A stretch of DNA of 64,000 nucleotides from Oppiella nova (Eukaryota; Arthropoda; Arachnida; Sarcoptiformes; Oppiidae): assembly GCA_905397405.1 (NCBI GenBank), contig CAJPVJ010000006.1, forward strand, positions 55,910 to 119,909, in the 5' to 3' direction. The translations under genes and the position numbers were made by a program. Below, in pieces: positions 56,680 through 64,000 of the stretch. Each line of letters starts with the position of its first letter. The first letter of the stretch is position 1. The notes beneath the pieces are model-generated. The model did no database searches. It saw only the letters and a list, made by a program, of their open reading frames with translations, and was not told the origin of the DNA.

Positions 56680-57045
56680 ATGCGCTATTTCTTAGTTGCA
56701 TTACTACTGGTAGTCTTTGGTTATGCTTTAGCATTAGTCTTGCAGAATCCAGCTGAACTACCTGTAGATTTATTGTTTACTCAAGTACCAGCAATGCGTT
56801 TAGGGTTATTGCTACTATTAACTTTGGTACTCGGGATTGTTCTTGGATTGTTGCTTGGTGTACAGGTTTTCCGTGTATTCCAAAATGCATGGGAAGTTAA
56901 GCGTCTTCGTAAAGATATCGATCATCTCCGAAAAGAACAAATACAGACAGCACAATTGGCTGCTGCTGAAGCTGCTGCAAGTGCTCGTCATGAAAAGACG
57001 GTATTAGATATTCAACCAGAAAATAAGAATATCAATCCGCTTTAA
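56680..57045 (+). CDS. lapA: LapA-domain (DUF1049) membrane protein
   Basis: 121-aa inner-membrane protein with two helices (about 1-20 and 42-65) followed by a coiled-coil cytoplasmic tail (VKRLRKDIDHLRKEQ..AAAEAAAS). In E. coli LapA acts next to LapB in LPS synthesis control; here no lapB follows. ATG 56680 with GAGGTG upstream was chosen over GTG 56674. It is transcribed with ihfB by position. Confidence 0.85.
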   Translation: MRYFLVALLLVVFGYALALVLQNPAELPVDLLFTQVPAMRLGLLLLLTLVLGIVLGLLLGVQVFRVFQNAWEVKRLRKDIDHLRKEQIQTAQLAAAEAAASARHEKTVLDIQPENKNINPL

Positions 57046-57055
57046 TCATTATGAT

Positions 57056-57094
57056 AAAAAAAAGCGCTTTACCATCACTGTAAAGCGCTTTTTT
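57056..57094. terminator. Bidirectional terminator between lapA and the pilus operon
   Basis: AAAAAGCGCTTTAC and GTAAAGCGCTTTTTT pair around CATCACT. A and T runs on both sides suit lapA and, more weakly, the converging pilus operon. Confidence 0.88.
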
Positions 57095-57186
57095 ATTTGT
57101 ACTGATTGTTGATTGTGTCAATTATTCAATACCAGAAACTTTGTTCAATATTATCAAACAAATAAAAGAACATAAGTTCGCTTTTT

Positions 57187-58254
57187 TTAATCATATACAA
57201 TATTTAAATAAGCTTGAGATCTGACCAGACCAGGTGTCACTGTATTTGTTGTTCTTACGTAATTGGCTTTAATTACATGTTGAATCAACTGAGAAGTGCT
57301 TAAATTGCCAAAGGTCCACTTGTTGGTACTCTTTGATTGGTTTGGATCTAGACTAATTATCGCATTGTTTTTATCACGTAAACGAATCCCTACGCCTGTC
57401 GCATAACCAGCACCAACTTGATTTTCTAATATATTTGTCGCATTGGATTGATTTAAGGCATCCGTGGTATAAGCCTTTATTTCGCGACCTGCACCATCAT
57501 TTAAATTTGCACAATTAATACTGAGGGTTGCTGTATTGCTTGAGCTTAACGCGGTTTCATTTCCGACTAAACCCAAGTTTCGTACACTAACATCAGGCAG
57601 CGCAATGGTGTAGCTACTTTGACTTAGTGAGCATGTGGATTCAGAGATATTGACTGTTGCATTTAAATATACGGGAATTTGTCTATTTGCAGGGATGAGA
57701 CCATTATCACTTACACGTCTTAAACTGATGGTTGCTATTTGTAGATTAGACACATTGATCGTTGTGGGGTATGAGGTCATTGTTGATGTTCTGGGCAAAA
57801 CATATAATGTCACTCTCATTTTTACACCATGTGTATCACCACTATAACTATAAATGGCTAATTCAGTGGTATTTAGCGTTTTTAATGTGCCACTTGCAGG
57901 TGCATCGCCCATTTCAACTTTAATTCCTAAAGCTGGGTAAGCATTTAAACGCGAAATATTGGCATCATAAGGAATCACATTGGTGGCAAAAACATTCCCA
58001 AAAATGGTTCTATTTGTGCCAACAGTACATCCACTATAGACACGGAAAATATCAAAATTTGCTGAAGCAACTTCGCGAGAATAGACATTGGACTGTACCG
58101 ATGTCCCTTCATATTTATTAATGTTCATAGTACTGGCATTCATCGTCGGCATGCTATAGCCGCTGGTGAAATTGCTGCCTACACTGCAATCTGCAAATAC
58201 TGTAAAACTTGCAGGGAGTGTAGATAACATAAATAACAATTTATATTTCAGCAT
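57187..58254 (-). CDS. Chaperone-usher pilus tip adhesin-like protein
   Basis: 355-aa secreted protein, last gene of the pilus operon. A signal peptide (cleaved near VFA) is followed by an N-terminal lectin-like region (about 20-195) and a C-terminal pilin domain (about 200-355) with CSLSQSSYTI at its start and the final LNIVYD strand that a chaperone would cap. Two-domain build, greater length than the major subunit and last position identify it as the likely tip adhesin. The receptor cannot be predicted. Confidence 0.82.
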   Translation of the reverse strand: MLKYKLLFMLSTLPASFTVFADCSVGSNFTSGYSMPTMNASTMNINKYEGTSVQSNVYSREVASANFDIFRVYSGCTVGTNRTIFGNVFATNVIPYDANISRLNAYPALGIKVEMGDAPASGTLKTLNTTELAIYSYSGDTHGVKMRVTLYVLPRTSTMTSYPTTINVSNLQIATISLRRVSDNGLIPANRQIPVYLNATVNISESTCSLSQSSYTIALPDVSVRNLGLVGNETALSSSNTATLSINCANLNDGAGREIKAYTTDALNQSNATNILENQVGAGYATGVGIRLRDKNNAIISLDPNQSKSTNKWTFGNLSTSQLIQHVIKANYVRTTNTVTPGLVRSQAYLNIVYD

Positions 58255-58269
58255 AAAATTACTCCGTGC

Positions 58270-60774
58270 TTATTTGCAATTTAGGCTAAAGCTTGCAAAA
58301 GGGATTTGATTTTTACTTTGCTCCAATATTTCTTTGGAAATATTGAATTGACAAGAATCAGTATTACTCCAAGAGACGCTATAGCGTCCAGGATTTATAT
58401 TTTGCATAAAAATTTGCTGACCTTGTCCTACTGTAGTCACTGCATTACCCAAAGTATCTTTCACTTGAGCACCCATTGGAATGAGCGCCTCATTTGCGTG
58501 TTTAAGTTCAATTAAGGCTTTTGTGGTTTTTAATGCTTTAAAATCAACCAGAATACTTGCGTTTGATTTAGGTACAACTTGTAATTGGGTTGCATCAACA
58601 TCGGTATTTAATGGAATTGTATTTGGGTTTAAGTTGATACTATTGTATTGGTAAGGATTTAGATAGGGAATAATCGCATTGCCCCAGCGATCAATTTTAA
58701 TATTATTTCCATTGGAAAGGCTGGTTCCCTCTAAACCTTTGGCATGAATAATTGCAAAAGTATCATTTAAATCATTGGCTAAAGTAATACCGTGTTGATG
58801 TGCAACAATTGCACCTTGTGCTTGTAAAGAGTATTGACGTTGTTGGTCAAAGTCAGTTGCATAAGTCGATGCTAAATAAACCGGATTGGTTCGATAACTT
58901 AAAGAACTGCTGAAGAGATCTTTATCTTTACTATTTGAATAATTGAAGTTATAGCCAAACTGTTGATTTTCACCTAAATTTCCAAATATGCCGATTTGAT
59001 TGGTATTGAGCGCATTATTATCTGGATAGACTTCACTACTTAGGCGTAAATTACTATTTTTCTTTTTAAACGACAGGGGAATATTCACATTCACAAAGTA
59101 TTGGGTGTCTTTATCTAATTTGTATTGATCATTTTGAGTATGTTGCATACCCACATAGTAACTGATGCCTTTATAACTATTGCTATAACTAATTTGGTAA
59201 AATTTTTGTGTATTGACTTGATGCCAAAATTTATATTGCGAAAAATTGGCTGAAATAGCACCAAACTGATGACCTAAGTTTTGGCTCAGTTGAATATAGT
59301 TTGATGACTTGGGACGACCATTAAGCACCAGCGCAGAACTGTTGTTTTGGATATAACGATTCTGCATGGCTTCATCAAAGGAATAATATTGATCATTTCC
59401 ATAAACAGTACTGTTTAAACTGATATTTGTTTTTGCACTGTTTAGAGCAAGGTTATAGCGCAGCGTAAGCAAAGAACTGTCTAAATTTTGGTTGGATTGG
59501 TTAATATCTGCTTTAACATAATTGCTTTCTAGGGAAATACCACCGAGCTTGGTATTTAACGCGGTTCCAAGAATATAAGATTGATAGTGATCACTGACCA
59601 GTGCTGAGCTGCTCACTGACATAAAATCATTTAATCCATAATCAAAAGATGCATTGATTAACTTCTCATCATAGGATTTGCTATTTTGACGAAAAGTACC
59701 TGCTGCAATTTGATAACGATACTGTTGCGCGCGGATAGACTGAATAAAATTATTATAAGGCAAATCAAAATTGCGGATTTCACCATTTGCTTCAATAATA
59801 TCTACATTTAATGTACCACCCGTCCCAGGTGTTTGGAGATCTGTAATGTTAAATGCACCGGCAGGAACAGTGCGTTCCATAATAATTTGTTGATTTTGGC
59901 GTACCCGTATTAAAGCATTACTTTTTGCATAACCTGAAATTGTAGGTGCATAACTTTGCAATGAAATCGGAAGCATTCTGTCATCGCTAGCAAGTTGTAC
60001 CCCACGAATGGCGATACTCGAATTACTATTGATGGTTTTGGTATTGGTATAGAAATCACCAAGGCTAAGCTGAGTTTTTAAACTAGGCAGTACTCGCATA
60101 AGCTTGTTTTCATAGCTGGTATATTGTCCTGAATGATTGCTGTCTCCCATACTGGTACTACCAGAATGACGGAATTGCCAATCATCAATATTGATACCAG
60201 AATTAATATTCAGAAAACTAGAATCTTGTTTGTTGTCCTGACCATAATCTGAATTATAGTAATTGTAGTAATATTTGAGAAAAGCACTATTTCCACCAGT
60301 TTCCCAAAGTGATGGATCTATATAGCCAAATGGTCGCTCATTTAACATTGATTGAGGGCTTGAAACATCCACGCGTTGTTCCGCTATATTCAGCTTCCAG
60401 AACACGACATGATTCATTAAGCGTGTATCGATACAGTCCCCAGTGACTTTATCTAAATCGATAAGTTTATGATTGAAATCAAGCTGCTTAACAGTACTGC
60501 GTGGAATACAATAGCGTTGCTTTTCAGGTGATTCAGGATCATCTGAAATATGCACAATAGAGCGGGTGATATAACGATCATTTAGGTAAATATCGAGGAT
60601 GTAATCATTTGGCGCGACTTTATCGCTTGAAACAAATTTTTCAAGATCAATTGTTTTAGAATTTTTGCCGTATAAAAAACTATTATCGAATTGTGGTGCT
60701 TGCGCTATAACATTTTGATTGCATAGATATAGACTTAGCGCCAAAACACTATACCTAAGTGTGAAATGTTTCAA
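58270..60774 (-). CDS. Chaperone-usher outer-membrane usher protein
   Basis: Outer-membrane pore that assembles and secretes the pilus. About 834 aa from a TTG at 60774, chosen because GGGAG lies 8 bases before it; longer TTG-initiated readings place the start on the ribosome-binding site. A signal peptide precedes the N-terminal domain (FDNSFLYGKN), then the 24-strand barrel with its plug region (QIIMERTVPAGAFNITDL and LPYNNFIQSIRAQ), and two C-terminal domains ending in CQFNISKE and a final Cys. It follows the chaperone gene by 24 bases. Confidence 0.93.
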   Translation of the reverse strand: MKHFTLRYSVLALSLYLCNQNVIAQAPQFDNSFLYGKNSKTIDLEKFVSSDKVAPNDYILDIYLNDRYITRSIVHISDDPESPEKQRYCIPRSTVKQLDFNHKLIDLDKVTGDCIDTRLMNHVVFWKLNIAEQRVDVSSPQSMLNERPFGYIDPSLWETGGNSAFLKYYYNYYNSDYGQDNKQDSSFLNINSGINIDDWQFRHSGSTSMGDSNHSGQYTSYENKLMRVLPSLKTQLSLGDFYTNTKTINSNSSIAIRGVQLASDDRMLPISLQSYAPTISGYAKSNALIRVRQNQQIIMERTVPAGAFNITDLQTPGTGGTLNVDIIEANGEIRNFDLPYNNFIQSIRAQQYRYQIAAGTFRQNSKSYDEKLINASFDYGLNDFMSVSSSALVSDHYQSYILGTALNTKLGGISLESNYVKADINQSNQNLDSSLLTLRYNLALNSAKTNISLNSTVYGNDQYYSFDEAMQNRYIQNNSSALVLNGRPKSSNYIQLSQNLGHQFGAISANFSQYKFWHQVNTQKFYQISYSNSYKGISYYVGMQHTQNDQYKLDKDTQYFVNVNIPLSFKKKNSNLRLSSEVYPDNNALNTNQIGIFGNLGENQQFGYNFNYSNSKDKDLFSSSLSYRTNPVYLASTYATDFDQQRQYSLQAQGAIVAHQHGITLANDLNDTFAIIHAKGLEGTSLSNGNNIKIDRWGNAIIPYLNPYQYNSINLNPNTIPLNTDVDATQLQVVPKSNASILVDFKALKTTKALIELKHANEALIPMGAQVKDTLGNAVTTVGQGQQIFMQNINPGRYSVSWSNTDSCQFNISKEILEQSKNQIPFASFSLNCK

Positions 60775-60798
60775 GCACAATTCTCCCAATAATTTAGA

Positions 60799-61503
60799 TT
60801 AAAACTGTTTCTCTATTGTCGATAAACTGCCGTAGTCATTGATTAAATAAAGCTGGACGGACTTGGCGTCTGATAAATTTTCGACCTCAATTTGTTGTTT
60901 TGAAAATGGTTCTATAAAGCTTAGATTTTTAATTTCGCTTGGCGCACCATTTTTTAAAACCAGATTCGATTTACCAAAATTTAAGTAATAAGGTGTCGGA
61001 TTATTGATTTGTAGTTGGTTATTTACACGTTGTAATTCAACTTTTTGAAACGCTTGTTGCTGTTCCATTTTGATGCCAGTTGGTCGGTAAAACAGTTTTA
61101 AGCGGTTACGAATCGCAAATTGTAAGTAATTTGCTTCAGCTGTTGGCTTGGCTGGGATATCAAGTACGTTGAGCCAAAACAATGTTTCTCGATCAGTAGC
61201 AAGTTTTTGTTTTTGATTGAAAATGACACGTAAAGATTGACCTTTAGCAGCTTCAATCGTGGTTATTGGAGGGGTAACAATAAATGGGGCTTGGGTTGTG
61301 GTTGGATCTGCAATAATGTCTTTACTGTCCACCCATGATTGTACTAATGCAACTTGATCACCTACATTGGTTAATTGCACAGATACAAATTCTTTATCAC
61401 TAGGGTAAATTACACGGGTACCTGTAATCACAATACCTGCTTGAGCGGATGTGATCAAAGTACTGAGCATTAACAAGCTAGAAATAAAAAATGGTTTTTT
61501 CAT
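60799..61503 (-). CDS. Periplasmic pilus chaperone, FimC/PapD-like
   Basis: Folds and caps pilus subunits in the periplasm. It has 234 aa from ATG 61503, preceded by AAGGG at 8 bases. A signal peptide (to SAQA) is followed by two Ig-like domains: GTRVIYPSDKEFVSVQLTN (with the strand-donating region) and the family motif ETLFWLNVLDIPAKP. The conserved Arg and Lys expected to anchor subunit C-termini are present (TRVIY; RLKLFYRP). Confidence 0.95.
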   Translation of the reverse strand: MKKPFFISSLLMLSTLITSAQAGIVITGTRVIYPSDKEFVSVQLTNVGDQVALVQSWVDSKDIIADPTTTQAPFIVTPPITTIEAAKGQSLRVIFNQKQKLATDRETLFWLNVLDIPAKPTAEANYLQFAIRNRLKLFYRPTGIKMEQQQAFQKVELQRVNNQLQINNPTPYYLNFGKSNLVLKNGAPSEIKNLSFIEPFSKQQIEVENLSDAKSVQLYLINDYGSLSTIEKQF

Positions 61504-61524
61504 CGAAAGACCCTTGGGGAGAGG

Positions 61525-61561
61525 CAAGTCTGGTTAAGGTGTAGAAATTAACGCAGACTTG
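61525..61561 (-). promoter_or_regulatory. Intercistronic stem-loop after the major pilin gene
   Basis: CAAGTCTG (61525-61532) and CAGACTTG (61554-61561) form a perfect 8-bp stem, extended inside by a TTAA/TTAA pair. It is not followed by a T run on the minus strand, so partial termination or 3'-end protection of the pilin message is more likely than full termination. Confidence 0.55.
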
Positions 61562-61590
61562 TTTGAAAACTTACAGATCCAAATTTTTAA

Positions 61591-62127
61591 TTATGGATAT
61601 ACAACATAGTAAGTTGCAGTCGTGCTTACATCACCAGCAGTCGTTGCACCTGTTGCATAGTAACGTGCATAAAAATCAAGATTTGCAGAACCGTTTGCAG
61701 TTGCAACATTTGAAGTCACAATGTTTTGGCCTGTACGATCTTTAGTGAGGTCAATCACTGCTTTTGCAGAGTTCAATAATTGAATATTTACGTTTGTTGC
61801 ACCGCCAGTCGTTACGGTATTGTTTAAACGGCCTGCAGTATTAATATTTGCATTGGTGTTGTCATAATAAACACCCACATTACCTACAGGGCATGCTGTT
61901 AAATTAATGGTAAATTTAGTGTCGCCATTTGTTGTCGCCGCTGTCGCTAAAGTTGATTTACCTACAGTTGGTAAAACAACAGTATAGTTACCAGCAGTAC
62001 CACCAACTGTACAAGTTTGATCAACGATTTTACCTGTAACTGTTACTGTACCATCAGCAGCTGCAAAAACTGTTGAAGATGCTAAACCTAAGCCAATGAT
62101 CGCTAAACCCAATTGAATTTTTTTCAT
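61591..62127 (-). CDS. Major fimbrial subunit, type 1 pilin family
   Basis: 178-aa structural pilin, first gene of the operon. A signal peptide (to VFAA) is followed by DGTVTVTGKIVDQTCTVGG, the N-terminal strand plus the first Cys of the conserved disulfide (second Cys in NLTACPVG), and a C-terminal strand ending TYYVVYP with the penultimate Tyr typical of chaperone-bound subunits. Low complexity, rich in Thr, Ala and Asn. GAGAG precedes ATG. Confidence 0.95.
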   Translation of the reverse strand: MKKIQLGLAIIGLGLASSTVFAAADGTVTVTGKIVDQTCTVGGTAGNYTVVLPTVGKSTLATAATTNGDTKFTINLTACPVGNVGVYYDNTNANINTAGRLNNTVTTGGATNVNIQLLNSAKAVIDLTKDRTGQNIVTSNVATANGSANLDFYARYYATGATTAGDVSTTATYYVVYP

Positions 62128-62156
62128 AGAATTTCTCTCAATACTGCGTTGATTTG

Positions 62157-62243
62157 CCCTTTACTGGTACTTTCCTAATAAAGGGGAAGTGTTTAGGAGC
62201 TAAACAATAAGGGCTACTATAAATTTTTTCTAAATAAAAACAA
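62157..62243 (-). promoter_or_regulatory. Candidate promoter and hairpin leader of the pilus operon
   Basis: On the minus strand TTGTTT (62243-62238) and TATAGT (62221-62216) are 16 bases apart, giving a start near 62209. The leader would begin with a GTTTAG/CTAAAC hairpin (62191-62205) followed by a CCCTTTA/TAAAGGG stem (62157-62185). Such a 5' hairpin could stabilise the message. Predicted from sequence only. Confidence 0.45.
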
Positions 62244-63156
62244 CGAAAAAAAGAGACAAATATCACATTATTTTTATCTTATAAAAGAAATATAACGTTA
62301 TTTGTTTTAGATTTATTTTTTATTATTTAAATACAAGATTATATTTATAATTAACATGTTTATTTAATTTAAAGCGGATTTGTTTCTGTTTACTAAAAAG
62401 TGACAAAAAATGTCACTTTTTGTGAATAACGTCATATTATAGCAAATTATTTTGATCTGCTTATATTAAGTATAAGGTCTTATTTAAGTTTTTCTAAAAT
62501 ACTTTATTATCATGATTAATCAGATATTATTTTTATTTTAATAGACTGCACTGTAATTGAGCATTTTTATCAATAATTTTATAGTGTTGAATTTAAGGAA
62601 TTTTTTAATATTCATTCAACTTCTTTATAAATTATTTTTAAAAGAATAGATCAAGTTAAAATCGCGTTCATCCTAGGCTGATTTTGAAAGCAGAAGACGT
62701 TTTAATGCGACTATACTTCACTTAGTATGACTAAATTTTGATTTAAAAAAGAGATTTATTGTTTAGTTGTTATGTAATGATTGTTTAGTCATAAAGAATA
62801 TATTTAGAAATAAAGCAAATAGATTTATTAAAAAATGCGAGCTTAAACATGGGTGCATGCAATCAATAAATTAAATAAAAGTATAATTTTTTATTTACTT
62901 TAATATTCATTTAAGCTTTTACTGGTTTTTAATTACTTGAAAAAGAATTTATCTGCTGTAAGGATTAAAATCTAGAGAAGGCTGTGTTTTGAAAATTTTT
63001 ATTTGGTGGAGTAAGTGAAGTGCTTCAAAATGATCAATATAAAATGAATTTTAAGCGCTTTATGATTGATTAAGTATTCATAAAAATAAGCATAGAGATT
63101 AAAACATTATCTTCAATCAAAAATTAAGCACACGTAGTCACTTGCATTATGCTGTT
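62244..63156. other. Gene-free AT-rich region upstream of the pilus operon
   Basis: Over 900 bases with no supportable ORF on either strand. It contains a perfect hairpin AAAAAGTGACA/TGTCACTTTTT (62395-62421), with A and T runs on both sides, and otherwise scattered A/T tracts. It could hold distant control sites for the pilus operon, an H-NS-type silencing region, or decayed DNA; I saw no coding remnant. Confidence 0.5.
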
Positions 63157-63191
63157 AAAAAAGCGCTTTGATTGTTGTAAAACGCTTTTTG
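63157..63191 (-). terminator. azlCD terminator
   Basis: AAAAAAGCGCTTT and an AAAACGCTTTTT arm pair imperfectly around TGATTGTTGT, with the T run on the minus strand just past the azlD stop. Confidence 0.7.
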
Positions 63192-63206
63192 TAAGCTTTA
63201 ACAATT

Positions 63207-63596
63207 CTATTGGGCTAACCAGAAAAATTCAGCAAAGCGGAATATTGTGGTGACCAGCATTGCTATTACAATCGTCGTGATAAGTGAGTGGTTTTTCCAA
63301 ATCAGAAATAAGCCTACCAATACCCCCATGATTTTGCCTAAGTCTGCCCAATCCGCACCTTCAAAAAAAGTGCTGAGAATCGCAATAGAAAATAGTAAAG
63401 TTGTTGCGGCATCATTAAAAAGTTGCTCGCGTTGTTGANCATAGTTCAGTGTGGCAGGAATGAGGACTTGTTTTATAAGCTGAGTTTTCTCAAACAATTC
63501 ATAATATTGGCCGAGTGAAAGTCCTGCATATCGGATCAAATAAGTACCCATCGCCAGCAGCATGATCCCGATCAAAATGATAAATTGCTGATGCAT
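63207..63596 (-). CDS. azlD: AzlD-family branched-chain amino-acid transport protein
   Basis: Small membrane partner of AzlC in branched-chain amino-acid export, 129 aa with three to four hydrophobic helices. It starts with MGTYLIRYAGL-type AzlD sequence and ends in FRFAEFFWLA. One base is undetermined (N at 63439), giving a GNT codon that encodes Val, Ala, Asp or Gly at that position. It starts one base after the azlC stop. Confidence 0.88.
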   Translation of the reverse strand: MHQQFIILIGIMLLAMGTYLIRYAGLSLGQYYELFEKTQLIKQVLIPATLNYXQQREQLFNDAATTLLFSIAILSTFFEGADWADLGKIMGVLVGLFLIWKNHSLITTIVIAMLVTTIFRFAEFFWLAQ

Positions 63597-63597
63597 G

Positions 63598-64000
63598 TTA
63601 TTTTCTTCCTACAAGCAAGCCAAATAATGACATAAGTATCGGAATCCCTAAGGGTAGAAATGGAAAAGTAGCGAGGCTGATGACTGCACCAGTCATTGCC
63701 GATTTTCGAGCAGATTTTCTTTTTAATGCTTTAAAGGTAAGTGCAAACAGTACGACAGGAAAAATCGTATCGATACCCAGTAATTTTGCATAAGCTAAAT
63801 GACTTCCCAATATATAACCGCTTAAAACGCCTATCGGCCAAGCAAATAAAATTCCGACACCGCACAGCCAATAAGCACTCAGTTTTAGTTCATTTGAAGA
63901 TTGGCTTAAACCAAATAAAACACTTTCATCATTCATAATATGTGTAGCAAAATATTTTAATTTATTTTTTTCTATAAAATGGGTAATCGCTAAACCAAAA
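63598..64000 (-). CDS. azlC: AzlC-family branched-chain amino-acid exporter (partial, 5' end outside window)
   Basis: C-terminal 133 codons of the large subunit of an AzlCD exporter. It runs open to the window edge; an internal ATG at 63936 is not the real start, since the family segment THIMNDESVLFGL spans it. Hydrophobic helices follow (GVGILFAWPIGVLSGYILG, DTIFPVVLFALTF), ending in SLFGLLVGRK. It is coupled to azlD. Confidence 0.88.
   Translation of the reverse strand, partial: FGLAITHFIEKNKLKYFATHIMNDESVLFGLSQSSNELKLSAYWLCGVGILFAWPIGVLSGYILGSHLAYAKLLGIDTIFPVVLFALTFKALKRKSARKSAMTGAVISLATFPFLPLGIPILMSLFGLLVGRK

Overview
The window is a chromosomal segment of a gammaproteobacterium, most likely Acinetobacter or a close relative (Moraxellaceae). 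This rests on an Hfq with a long C-terminal tail of GGFGGQ repeats, a membrane-anchored malate:quinone oxidoreductase, type II secretion pseudopilin genes standing alone instead of in one large gsp cluster, the AmgK/MurU cell-wall recycling pair, and AT-rich DNA throughout. I did not assign a species. No tRNA, rRNA, CRISPR array, intact insertion sequence or prophage was seen.

Left edge (1-6.4 kb, minus strand): a sulfur-acquisition operon read leftwards. It has two SfnB/acyl-CoA-dehydrogenase-like flavoproteins, an FMN-dependent LLM monooxygenase, two tandem MetQ/NlpA-type binding proteins and the start of MetN. From 6.7 to 13.1 kb come a GST-like protein, small Acinetobacter-type unknowns, acnB, and a small accessory patch with a frameshifted unknown gene, an unknown minus-strand gene and an XRE repressor with palindromic operators. 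From 13.3 to 25.5 kb come mqo, an Lrp/AsnC regulator, a voltage-gated-type K+ channel, a lipoprotein, gltS, a decayed small ORF coupled to a SUKH-like/bL12-like fusion, a GAF-GGDEF cyclase, a DUF441 membrane protein, an Rrf2 regulator divergent from a CPYC flavoprotein, and rsuA.

From 25.5 to 57 kb the segment is mainly core: tsaE-mutL-miaA-hfq; the divergent lptD-surA and amgK-murU; rsmG-parA-parB; ExbB/ExbD-msbA-lpxK-kdsB; holB-pilZ-tatD; a TetR gene followed by gspH-I-J-K; queD; ung-ECH-tadA; cmk-rpsA-ihfB-lapA. Several neighbours work together in the envelope: LptD and SurA (LPS export and outer-membrane protein folding), MsbA/LpxK/KdsB (lipid A and Kdo), AmgK/MurU (MurNAc recycling). Right edge (57-64 kb, minus strand): a complete four-gene chaperone-usher pilus operon behind a 1.08-kb gene-free AT-rich region, then azlC-azlD branched-chain amino-acid export genes cut by the window end.

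The most interesting unexplained signals are non-coding. One is a three-helix RNA-like fold at 16022-16131 between the Lrp gene and the K+ channel. Another is a run of four consecutive stem-loops, bounded by terminators, at 13315-13448 next to mqo. A pair of 17-bp operators exactly 40 bp apart lies between the Rrf2 gene and its divergent flavoprotein. Among proteins, the SUKH-like/bL12-like fusion next to a nonsense-broken ORF is the best candidate for something not described.
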